From Chloroflexia bacterium (GTDB lineage Bacteria > Chloroflexota > Chloroflexia > Thermomicrobiales > UBA6265): DNA of 5,033 nucleotides. Under the pieces are notes generated by a model. The model saw only the letters and a list, made by a program, of their open reading frames with translations. It was not told where the DNA came from and ran no database searches. The translations under genes were made by a program, and so were the position numbers. Positions 1-5,033 of the stretch are shown here, in pieces. The stretch lies in contig JACCVC010000064.1 in the NCBI GenBank assembly GCA_013698305.1, positions 1 through 5,033 on the forward strand. The letters are read 5' to 3'. The first letter of the stretch is position 1. Each line of letters opens with the position of its first letter.

Positions 1-558
1 CGAACGCAGCGATGGTTCGGCGACGTGCCGGGCGAGATGTTTGTGAATCCACCTTTCGAGCTGGAACGCGCGATGCACCGCGACGCGGCAAGCGGTCGTC
101 CGATCATGCCGCACATGCTGGCGACCGGCGTCATCCTCCACGACCCCACCAACACCGTGAACGGACTCCAACAACTGGCCGAGGAGCTTTTGGACAAGGG
201 ACTGTCATGCTCCTCCGAATCCCTGAGCCTGCAGCGCTACGCGATTGCCACGTGGTTCGAAGATGCGGTCGACATTGCGCTGATCGCCCCCGACCTCGCG
301 TCGGCGTTCATCACCGAGGCCCTGCTCTCCTCCGTCCGCCTGATGTTCCTCGACGATGGCCAGTGGATTCCGAGGCAGAAGCTGCTCCTTTCGGAGTTCG
401 AGCGGCGCTATCCCGACTGGGGCACGTTGGTTCGGACGTCACTCCGGTGCGCGTCAGTTGCCGAGCAACTGGACCTGGCCGCGCCCTTTATCGAGCATGT
501 CGCTAGCGTGACAGGGTTCTTCGAATGGGAGTCGGAGCCGCAGACCGTTGCGCCCTAG
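1..558 (+). CDS. Nucleotidyltransferase-like protein, C-terminal part (5' end outside window)
   Basis: The frame is open from base 1 to a TAG at 556-558, and the first 12 codons read RTQRWFGDVPGE with no stop, so the gene almost certainly starts upstream. An internal GTG at 25 is unlikely to be the real start. The visible 185 residues resemble, from memory, the part of small nucleotidyltransferase-domain proteins that follows the catalytic core: a strand with FVNPPFELER, then GRPIMPHMLATGVILHDP, then a mostly helical region (about residues 60-170) with LQRYAIATWFEDAVDIAL and a WIPRQKLLLSEFE segment. The catalytic GS...DxD motif would lie upstream and cannot be checked, so activity and substrate are unknown. 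No signal peptide is visible and a cytoplasmic location is expected. It is separated by 113 bases from the secreted array that follows, with no sign of shared function. The family call is moderate; the coding call is strong. Confidence 0.62.
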   Translation, partial: RTQRWFGDVPGEMFVNPPFELERAMHRDAASGRPIMPHMLATGVILHDPTNTVNGLQQLAEELLDKGLSCSSESLSLQRYAIATWFEDAVDIALIAPDLASAFITEALLSSVRLMFLDDGQWIPRQKLLLSEFERRYPDWGTLVRTSLRCASVAEQLDLAAPFIEHVASVTGFFEWESEPQTVAP

Positions 559-582
559 TGCTATCCGCGATCATGCTCATGC

Positions 583-611
583 TGTATTCCCGCGCCGTCA
601 TGCGACACAAT
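583..611 (+). promoter_or_regulatory. Possible promoter of paralogue A
   Basis: CACAAT at 606-611 could be a -10 box. The hexamer 17 bases upstream, TGTATT at 583-588, is a poor -35. Support comes mainly from position: the same segment recurs upstream of paralogue B with a better -10 (CATAAT). The call is weak taken alone. Confidence 0.25.
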
Positions 612-627
612 GACGTGCAATGAATCC

Positions 628-645
628 GGGTCCCTGTCCGAACAA
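628..645 (+). repeat. Conserved 18-base leader block, copy 1 (upstream of A)
   Basis: GGGTCCCTGTCCGAACAA lies 26 bases before the ATG of A and is repeated without change 25 bases before the ATG of B. It is the best-conserved part of a roughly 49-base duplicated upstream segment (597-645 here, 1287-1335 for B). It lies downstream of the candidate -10 box, so it would be in the 5' leader of the transcript. It could be an operator, an RNA element, or simply a remnant of recent gene-plus-promoter duplication. Confidence 0.6.
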
Positions 646-671
646 CTGAATACACCAATGAGGGGTCAGCC

Positions 672-1222
672 ATGAACACGCACAGTGGACCAAAACGACG
701 TCAGCTATCCATGCTGGCGATGATCACGTCGTTGCTGATCGGCATGATCGGGTTGCCACCCGCCAGCGCAGTCGCCGCGCCACCATCGGCGCCATTGTGG
801 TCGACGATTTCGACTGCGAGACGGGCGCCCTGGAAGCCCGGGTGTTTGTCACCGACCTTCCCCATATTCCGGCCCCGGCCAGCAACGCGGAGTTCCCCTT
901 TCGATGGAACTACGAGATGGCCTTCGACGGAGGTGTCTCCTTCGGTCCCAGTCAGTTTCGCGTCTACAACCCACCCGCCCCCAATTCACCTTTTACCGGC
1001 AACGTGCTGATGACAACCCTCGTGCCCACGACCGGCCCCGACCTGGGAGACGGCCCCGTGCCCCTCGCCTCCATCTTCCTTGAGGCGAGCGTTGGTCATG
1101 GCGTCCCTGGTCCCATCGACGCAACGTCGATCACCTACTCCGTGCGGTGTGAAGACGACAGTCTCATCGACGGGCTGATCGCGGCGCTCAAGCGCATCCT
1201 GCGGCAGATCCTGGGCGGTTAG
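672..1222 (+). pseudogene. Paralogue A: secreted repeat-family protein, frameshifted after the signal peptide
   Basis: The gene starts at ATG 672, with AGGGG at 661-665 as ribosome binding site. The first frame gives a signal peptide: basic KRR at residues 8-10, a hydrophobic core of about 15-28 and PASA near 30-33. It then runs out of homology near base 780. The mature domain continues in the next frame from about 779 (TIGAIVVDDFDCETG...) to the TAG at 1220-1222. Adding one base to the CC at 780-781 restores ASAVAAPTIGAIVVDDF, which lines up with paralogue B (ASAAAQPIPAPTIGEIEVD). The restored product would be about 183 residues with exactly two cysteines (CETG and VRCED) and the family's C-terminal helix ending QILGG. 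The domain is closest to B (shared FPF[R/K]WNY, FNPP/YNPP, P[F/Y]TG). There is no ribosome binding site before the internal GTG at 797, so independent translation of the second frame is unlikely. The downstream coding sequence is otherwise clean, so either a very recent mutation or a sequencing error is possible. Confidence 0.75.
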
Positions 1223-1272
1223 GTGAGATTGCTGACGCAGTTCCCCCAACCATTTGACCCGGTGACGCGGCA

Positions 1273-1301
1273 TTGCGTTTCCGTGCGTCATACGACATAA
1301 T
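1273..1301 (+). promoter_or_regulatory. Probable promoter of the B-C-D group
   Basis: TTGCGT at 1273-1278 and CATAAT at 1296-1301 are separated by 17 bases, the standard sigma-70-type spacing. The -10 matches consensus at five of six positions and the -35 at three of six. Transcription would begin around 1308, leaving a leader of about 50 bases containing the conserved block at 1318-1335. The same region is duplicated upstream of A. This is an inference from sequence only. Confidence 0.4.
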
Positions 1302-1317
1302 GGCGATCAGGAATCCT

Positions 1318-1335
1318 GGGTCCCTGTCCGAACAA
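1318..1335 (+). repeat. Conserved 18-base leader block, copy 2 (upstream of B)
   Basis: This is an exact second copy of GGGTCCCTGTCCGAACAA (first copy at 628-645), at nearly the same distance from the start codon. It is absent upstream of C and D, which fits those genes being downstream members of an operon begun at B. Confidence 0.6.
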
Positions 1336-1360
1336 TCGAAGAGCCACTGGGAGGTGAGCC

Positions 1361-1930
1361 ATGCCCATGCGCGTTGAGCGAAGAGGACACCCGCTGCTAA
1401 TTCTGGCGATGATCGCCGTAGTGCAGCTCGGCATGATCGGACTCGCGCCGGCAAGCGCCGCCGCGCAGCCGATCCCCGCGCCCACCATTGGTGAGATCGA
1501 GGTGGACAGCTTCGATTGCGAGACGGGGGTTTTGGAGTTTCACGTCGGGGTCACGAACCTTCGACACGTCGCTAACCCGGCAAACGATTTCGAGTTTCCG
1601 TTCAAATGGAACTACCTGACGCGGTTCGAAGGCGGAGGTTCGGCCCCCACGCCGAACCTCTTCGACGTGTTCAACCCGCCCACATCGGACTCCCCGTACA
1701 CCGGGGACGTGTCCATAACGGCGTCCTTGCCGACGATTGCCCCTGGCGGCGCCACCCCCCCGGACCCGATCACCTCCATCGAGCTGGCGGCGGCCGTCTA
1801 TCACAGTCCCAGCGAGCCACCCACCGATACAACGTCCACCACCTTCACGGTGGACTGTGGCGGCGGCAGTCTCATCGACGCCCTCGTCGCGGCGCTGAAA
1901 CGACTTCTCCGGGACATCCTGGACGGATGA
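1361..1930 (+). CDS. Paralogue B: secreted single-domain protein of unrecognised family
   Basis: This 189-residue protein starts at ATG 1361, just after GGGAGGTGA (1349-1357), a near-perfect ribosome binding site; a second ATG two codons on is less well spaced. Residues 1-33 are a Sec signal peptide (basic RVERRGH, hydrophobic core 12-29, PASA cleavage region). A short Pro/Ala linker is followed by one domain (about 42-166) opening TIGEIEVDSFDCETG and closing TTFTVDC. Its only cysteines are C53 and C166, well placed for one disulfide joining the domain ends in the oxidising extracytoplasmic space. Alternating hydrophobic stretches suggest a beta-sandwich, but that is inference. Residues 170-187 form an amphipathic basic helix (LIDALVAALKRLLRDIL). 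There is no transmembrane segment after the signal peptide and no catalytic motif. It is the intact paralogue closest to A and probably the first gene of the B-C-D operon. Function unknown. Confidence 0.88.
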   Translation: MPMRVERRGHPLLILAMIAVVQLGMIGLAPASAAAQPIPAPTIGEIEVDSFDCETGVLEFHVGVTNLRHVANPANDFEFPFKWNYLTRFEGGGSAPTPNLFDVFNPPTSDSPYTGDVSITASLPTIAPGGATPPDPITSIELAAAVYHSPSEPPTDTTSTTFTVDCGGGSLIDALVAALKRLLRDILDG

Positions 1931-1984
1931 TGCCAGGCGCAACCCGCCGCGCGTTCCACACGATTGATCACTGGGAAGTGAATC

Positions 1985-2974
1985 ATGATCATGCGAGTTG
2001 AGAACAGAAGGTTTCAGGCATCGTTGTTCGCCATGATGGCATTGATGCTGCTCGGCGCGATCGCCGTGTCGCCAGCGAGCGCCGCCGCGCAGCCAGTCGA
2101 ACCCACCGTTAACGAAATCCTGGTCGAGAGCTACAACTGCGAAACCGGACGCATGCCAGTCCTCACGCGCGTCAGCAATCTCCCCGCCACTCCGCCAGAC
2201 GCCAGCGACGCCGATGGGTCCAACTCCATCACGTTCACGGCAACCTACGCAAGCGGCGCGACCCATGCCAACGCTTCGCCCATCGTGGTCAGGGCTTCGA
2301 CCGCCGGCGAGCCGCCATACACCGGCTTCCTCTCCGTCTTCTTCAACATCCCGGTCACCAACCCCGCCGGCCCCGCTGGCGATGCCGTCGTCTCGGTCGA
2401 GATCGTCGCGAACGTCGGCCTTGGCGGCCCCGGCCAAGGCGCGATTGACAATCCCGTCGACACGTTGTCGACCGTCTACACCGTCGCCTGTGGTCCACCC
2501 CTGCCGCCGCCGCCGCCCACCATCGGCGAGATCGACGTGGAGAGTTACGACTGCGAAACCGGCGACATGCGAATCGGCGTGCCGGCCACCAACCTGCCCC
2601 CGTCACCGGCGGGCGGCGTCATCGCCAACGCGTCCTTTGTCGCGACATTCACCGCAACGTACGAAAGTGGCGCGAGCCTTGTCAACGATGAGCCAGTCGT
2701 TGTCGGATCCGGCTCCGCCGGGACGCCATACACCGGTTTCCTCTACGTCTTCTTCACCATTCCGGTCACGAACCCCGCAAGTTCCGCGGACGATCCCGTC
2801 GTCTCGGTGGAGATTTTCGCGAGCGTGGGCCCTGGTGGCCCAGGCCAGGGCGCGCTCGACAACCCGTCCGACTCGACCTCGACCGTCTACACCGTGGATT
2901 GCGACGGCGGTAGCCTGGTCGACAGTCTCGTGGCGGCGCTGAAACGGATTCTGCGGGACATCCTGGGCAGGTAA
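1985..2974 (+). CDS. Paralogue C: secreted two-domain member of the same family
   Basis: This 329-residue protein starts at ATG 1985, chosen because GGGAAGTGA (1973-1981) aligns with the ribosome binding site of B and because the MIMRVE start parallels MPMRVE of B. A second ATG lies at 1991. The signal peptide spans about residues 1-33 (PASAAAQP boundary). Domain 1 covers about 41-169 with cysteines at 52 and 169; domain 2 covers about 179-306 with cysteines at 190 and 306. They are joined by a proline-rich linker (PPLPPPPP) in place of the helix found at the end of the other paralogues. The helix appears once, at the C-terminus (about 310-327, SLVDSLVAALKRILRDIL). Both domains share ATYxSGA, G.PYTGFL, FFxIPVTNPA, VVSVEI and GGPGQGAxDNP. 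There are no other cysteines. It follows B by 54 bases and precedes D by 50, with no terminator visible between them. An exported protein of unknown function. Confidence 0.9.
   Translation: MIMRVENRRFQASLFAMMALMLLGAIAVSPASAAAQPVEPTVNEILVESYNCETGRMPVLTRVSNLPATPPDASDADGSNSITFTATYASGATHANASPIVVRASTAGEPPYTGFLSVFFNIPVTNPAGPAGDAVVSVEIVANVGLGGPGQGAIDNPVDTLSTVYTVACGPPLPPPPPTIGEIDVESYDCETGDMRIGVPATNLPPSPAGGVIANASFVATFTATYESGASLVNDEPVVVGSGSAGTPYTGFLYVFFTIPVTNPASSADDPVVSVEIFASVGPGGPGQGALDNPSDSTSTVYTVDCDGGSLVDSLVAALKRILRDILGR
2105..2491 (+). repeat. Intragenic duplication, unit 1 (domain 1 of paralogue C)
   Basis: This segment encodes the first of two tandem domains and matches 2519-2902 at an offset of 411-414 bases. 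DNA identity is obvious around 2315-2356 (CCATACACCGG, TTCCTCT, GTCTTCTTCA) and 2388-2491. That suggests a fairly recent in-frame duplication rather than ancient fusion. Confidence 0.8.
2519..2902 (+). repeat. Intragenic duplication, unit 2 (domain 2 of paralogue C)
   Basis: This is the second copy of the domain-encoding unit. It starts TIGEIDVESYDCETG, closer to the opening of B than unit 1 is, and ends VYTVDC. The bases between the units (2492-2518) encode the polyproline linker. The two copies differ mainly in the first half of the domain. Confidence 0.8.
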
Positions 2975-3024
2975 TGACGCGCCGACCTTGCTGACGATTC
3001 GAGTCGAATACCGAGAGGTGAGAC

Positions 3025-3597
3025 ATGACCCAACCCATCGCGCGACGAGGACACCGGTTGTCAGTACTCGCGCTGATTGCCGCATTGCTGATCGGCACAA
3101 TCGGAATGGCGACGACGAGCGCCAGCGCACAGCCGACGCTGCCAGTACCCGCGCTCGGCGAGATCACGGTGGACCTGTATCAGTGCGACACAGGGCGTCT
3201 CGGCCAACGGTTCCACGTCACCAATCTCTACGATGTCCCACCGGGCAGCGATGACGCCGACTTCCCGCTGGCGTACAGCTTCGAGGCAACCTACGAAGGA
3301 GGAGCGTTCGTCAGACAAAATCCGCCTTCCGTCTTCAGCACGAACCCCGAAGGGGCGCCATTCACCGGAAACTTCACCTCGACGTACACGATCCCGACCA
3401 CGCATCCCGGAACCGGCGCTCCTCTCGTCTCGGTCGAGCTGTACGCGGCCATCGGCTACGGCGGCTCAGGGCTCGGCGCCATCGACAATCCCGTCGATTC
3501 CACCTCAACCGTCTACACCCCGGATTGCCACGGCAGCGTGGTCGATGGGCTGATCGCGGCGCTGAAACGGATTCTCCTGGAGATTTTTGGCAGCTAG
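3025..3597 (+). CDS. Paralogue D: secreted single-domain protein of the same family
   Basis: This 190-residue protein starts at ATG 3025, preceded by GAGAGGTGA at 3013-3021, the same ribosome binding site and spacing as B and C. The signal peptide has basic ARRGHR at 6-11, a hydrophobic core of about 12-28 and cleavage near SASA-QP (35/36). The domain spans about 43-168 with cysteines at 54 (QCDTG) and 168 (PDCHG). It shares ATYxGGA, G.PFTG, GLGAIDNPVDSTSTVYT and VSVEL with the domains of C, so D belongs to the C-type branch, whereas A and B form another. The C-terminus (about 171-188, VVDGLIAALKRILLEIF) keeps the family helix but with fewer charges: RD is replaced by LE and IL by IF. It is likely the last gene of the B-C-D operon, facing a minus-strand reading frame. 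Function unknown. Confidence 0.88.
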   Translation: MTQPIARRGHRLSVLALIAALLIGTIGMATTSASAQPTLPVPALGEITVDLYQCDTGRLGQRFHVTNLYDVPPGSDDADFPLAYSFEATYEGGAFVRQNPPSVFSTNPEGAPFTGNFTSTYTIPTTHPGTGAPLVSVELYAAIGYGGSGLGAIDNPVDSTSTVYTPDCHGSVVDGLIAALKRILLEIFGS

Positions 3598-3795
3598 CGT
3601 CAAGTCCGGCTGGCACATCCCAGGATAGATAAAGATTCCAGCACCGCTGGTCGGCAAGCGTGTTGCATAGAGCTTGACGACTGTGAGAGCAAGGCGCCTT
3701 CCGCCTGCCACATCACAGAGAACGGCTCGGGAATGACATCCAAGCCGTTCTGCAAACAGGTCAGGCGCGATAGACAACAGGCGCCGTGACCGCAA
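3598..3795 (+). other. Intergenic region between convergent reading frames
   Basis: No convincing gene is visible on either strand. Open frames here lack signal peptides, recognisable motifs or ribosome binding sites. The only structure I see is the 9-bp inverted repeat at 3719-3751 and a short 5-bp hairpin (AGGCG/CGCCT) around 3691-3705. Confidence 0.5.
3719..3751. terminator. Inverted repeat, possible bidirectional terminator
   Basis: AGAACGGCT (3719-3727) and AGCCGTTCT (3743-3751) are perfect reverse complements around a 15-base loop. The position between D and the opposing short frame suits a terminator. The large loop and absence of a T-run on either side make this uncertain; it could be a protein-binding site or chance. 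Confidence 0.3.
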
Positions 3796-3999
3796 CTACC
3801 TTTCGGTATTGACGAACTGGATGCACTGTCCCTGGTTCGGGAATCCGTACTGAACGTAGCCACCGTTCTTGCACTGCTCCGTGGCGGCAGAGCCTATGGA
3901 TGTCTTCGCCAATAGTGTTCGCTCGCCTTCAACGACGCAAGCAGAACCGCAGCCGAGGAGCGGAGGCGGCGCTCGATCTGGATGATGTTGCGGGCACAT
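3796..3999 (-). CDS. Short reading frame with CKNGG...NQGQC motif (small or truncated secreted protein)
   Basis: The frame ends with a TAG at 3796-3798 and its last 25 residues read CKNGGYVQYG then FPNQGQCIQFVNTER. That closely recalls the CKNGGW...FKNQGQCVSFV ending I know from many uncharacterised exported proteins of Actinobacteria and Chloroflexota, so the C-terminus is probably genuine. The N-terminus is not. The frame extends to an ATG at 4053, but that would place the start inside the perfect hairpin at 4006-4042. The ATG at 3999 has only a weak GGAA upstream, and neither start yields a signal peptide. The CGSACVVEG segment adds two cysteines. Likely explanations are a decayed gene that lost its 5' end, or a frameshift hiding the signal peptide. 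Start and status are unresolved. Confidence 0.4.
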   Translation of the reverse strand: MCPQHHPDRAPPPLLGCGSACVVEGERTLLAKTSIGSAATEQCKNGGYVQYGFPNQGQCIQFVNTER

Positions 4000-4005
4000 C
4001 GGGAA

Positions 4006-4042
4006 GCATTCCGGTCCGGCACTATGCGCCGGACCGGAATGC
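4006..4042 (-). terminator. Perfect 15-bp hairpin downstream of the secreted Trp-rich protein gene
   Basis: GCATTCCGGTCCGGC (4006-4020) and GCCGGACCGGAATGC (4028-4042) pair perfectly around a 7-base loop. It begins 25 bases beyond the minus-strand stop at 4068, the usual place for an intrinsic terminator. The minus strand after the stem reads TTCCCGATG, not a true T-run, so termination may be inefficient or the hairpin may protect the 3' end of the mRNA. Confidence 0.6.
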
Positions 4043-4067
4043 GTGTGCAGCATGCAAGCCCGCGTCG

Positions 4068-4811
4068 TTATGCGGTCGGGGTTGCGGCTTCTGGCTCAAT
4101 GATCTGCGGCTCCTGCACGATCACGCGGATCGTGGTCGCCAGCGGATCGTCTTCCCCTTCGAAGAGCACGGAAGCACTGATTTCGTACTCGCCCACGGGC
4201 AGCGGAGCGATGATGAACGCATAGCCGTCGGCGACGGACAAGGCCACGCCGGGCGGCACTCCGAAGAAATTGTCTTCCGGGAAGAGCATGCTGAAGAGCG
4301 GAGAGACCGCCCGGTACTGCTCCAGATCGGCAACTGGTTGGCCATTGATGCTGGCGCTCATCTCGGTAATGCCGTTCGTAGACTCGGTGGCACAGGCAGC
4401 GAGTTCGGCTTCATCGCGGCCGAAGAACGGTGGCGGCTCCACCGTCGAGCATTCCGATCCCGCCACTCCCACGAAGAGCGCAACGCCAAGGGGCACGACA
4501 CAGGTGATTGGCTCAGTCACATCCGGACTGTAGGCAGAAGGCAGGAAGAAGACTGGGCCCGATTGCCCATAGCCACACCTCTCACCCGTCGGATCGAAGT
4601 TCGGGTTCGATTCCTCGGGGATGCTAACCGCCCACTGCCAGCTGCGCGCCAACCACTCGCCGAGACTGACGCCACCGACGAGCTCGTCTGGCTCATGGAT
4701 TGTTACCTCAGGTGCAGGTGTCGCCTCCTGGGCAAGAATAGGGCGCGCCGTCCCAGCCAACAGGGTGCAGGCAAGCACGAGGAGCAGGGTATGGAGACTG
4801 GATCGCTTCAT
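4068..4811 (-). CDS. Secreted Trp-rich protein of an uncharacterised family
   Basis: This 247-residue protein starts at the ATG at 4811-4809, with AGGAGG (4822-4817) five bases upstream. Residues 1-27 are a Sec signal peptide (MKRS, a leucine-rich core, cleavage at ILA-QE). The mature part has LGEWLARSWQWAVSIP (50-65), a DPTGERCGYGQSGPVFFL segment (73-90), a CVVPLGVALFVGV strand (104-116), an SPLFSMLFPEDNFFG segment (170-184) and a C-terminal beta-like stretch (PPGVALSVADGY, APLPVGEYEI). Four mature cysteines (79, 104, 121, 140) could form two disulfides. These landmarks match, from memory, a widespread family of exported proteins of unknown function (GEW..WWQW, GQSGPVWFL, C.VP.G.ALFFP). The C15 in LVLAC sits inside the hydrophobic core, so a lipoprotein is unlikely. 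It ends in a short EPEAATPTA tail. It is oriented against the array and probably transcribed alone. Confidence 0.9.
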   Translation of the reverse strand: MKRSSLHTLLLVLACTLLAGTARPILAQEATPAPEVTIHEPDELVGGVSLGEWLARSWQWAVSIPEESNPNFDPTGERCGYGQSGPVFFLPSAYSPDVTEPITCVVPLGVALFVGVAGSECSTVEPPPFFGRDEAELAACATESTNGITEMSASINGQPVADLEQYRAVSPLFSMLFPEDNFFGVPPGVALSVADGYAFIIAPLPVGEYEISASVLFEGEDDPLATTIRVIVQEPQIIEPEAATPTA

Positions 4812-4816
4812 GATAT

Positions 4817-4822
4817 CCTCCT
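4817..4822 (-). promoter_or_regulatory. Ribosome binding site of the secreted Trp-rich protein
   Basis: AGGAGG on the minus strand, five bases from the ATG at 4811, fixes the start of this gene. No clear -35/-10 pair is visible further upstream (4823-4900). The A-rich GATAAAA near 4857-4864 is the nearest thing to a -10. Confidence 0.7.
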
Positions 4823-5033
4823 GATACAGGTACGAGATGCCGTCACGGAACCCAACCGTTTTATCGCAAGGAGCGGCACAACGCAGGAGCGCGCTCTAGC
4901 CCGATCAATGCATAGGCGGCTCCAACGCCCTGCCTGCTCGGGCGACGTATTGCGCCGGCGGCAGGAGTCGATAGGCATTGGCGAGCTCCTTCGGATAACG
5001 CCGACCGGAAACACCACGTTATTCCTGACGTTC

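Noticed and set aside
797..1222. Independent gene starting at GTG 797
   Set aside because: There is no ribosome binding site upstream, and homology to B continues upstream of this codon (TIGAI), so it is the second half of the frameshifted paralogue A.
1397..2437. Long minus-strand open frame (346 codons) opposite B and C
   Set aside because: Its composition is arginine-, glycine- and aspartate-rich with no recognisable domain; it is a high-GC shadow of the real plus-strand genes, which have signal peptides, ribosome binding sites and paralogues.
2214..2942. Second plus-strand frame inside paralogue C (242 codons)
   Set aside because: It is a Ser/Arg/Pro-rich shadow frame with no ribosome binding site or conserved content.
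672..3597. The repeated genes as a CRISPR array or mobile-element repeats
   Set aside because: The repeats are diverged coding domains of hundreds of bases with no spacer structure, no terminal inverted repeats and no transposase.
3598..3789. Open frame continuing in phase after the TAG of paralogue D (about 63 codons, five cysteines) as a possible read-through extension
   Set aside because: The product of D already ends exactly where its paralogues end, and the extension shows no similarity to them; it is probably chance.
4753..4776. LVLAC in the signal peptide of the Trp-rich protein as a lipobox
   Set aside because: The cysteine is followed by more hydrophobic core (TLLAG) and a better signal peptidase I site at ILA-QE, and the -2 leucine does not fit the lipobox pattern.
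4905..5018. Minus-strand stretch reading ELANAYRLLPPAQYVARAG...EPPMH before a TGA, which looks protein-like
   Set aside because: There is an in-frame TAA at 5019-5021 and no ATG, GTG or TTG start within the stretch, so at best it is a gene remnant; I cannot assign a family.

Overview
The window (about 60% G+C by eye) looks like chromosomal DNA from a high-GC, Sec-secreting bacterium. The signal-peptide protein on the minus strand begins its mature part with QEATPAPE and ends in EAATPTA. That style, together with a CKNGG...NQGQC C-terminal motif, recalls uncultured Chloroflexota (Thermomicrobia-like) genomes and, less so, Actinobacteria. This placement is an inference from style; no marker gene is present.

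Layout. (1) 1-558, plus strand: the 3' part of a gene resembling the C-terminal region of a nucleotidyltransferase-fold protein. (2) 672-3597, plus strand: the centrepiece, a head-to-tail array of four paralogous small secreted proteins, called A-D here. Each has an N-terminal signal peptide, one (A, B, D) or two (C) copies of a roughly 130-residue domain with a cysteine near each end, and a strikingly conserved C-terminal amphipathic basic helix (pattern SLIDxLxAALKRxLRxIL). I do not recognise the family. A carries a one-base frameshift between its signal peptide and mature domain. C is a tandem domain duplication joined by a polyproline linker. A and B share a duplicated upstream block that includes a possible promoter. 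B, C and D are separated by only 54 and 50 bases and each has a strong GRGARGTGA-type ribosome binding site, so they are probably one operon. (3) 3598-4067: mostly non-coding. It holds two inverted repeats and a short minus-strand reading frame ending in the CKNGG...NQGQC motif, probably a small or decayed secreted protein. (4) 4068-4811, minus strand: a complete 247-residue secreted protein of an uncharacterised Trp-rich family, with a perfect 15-bp hairpin just past its stop codon. (5) 4823-5033: no convincing gene, only its upstream region.

How the parts work together: nothing here is a recognisable enzyme pathway. Five or six of the products are exported and of unknown function. The array looks like a locally duplicating family of cell-surface or extracellular proteins, probably disulfide-stabilised beta domains carrying a terminal helix for membrane contact or oligomerisation. 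That structural and functional reading is inference. The family, its C-terminal helix and its expansion are the most interesting content of the window.
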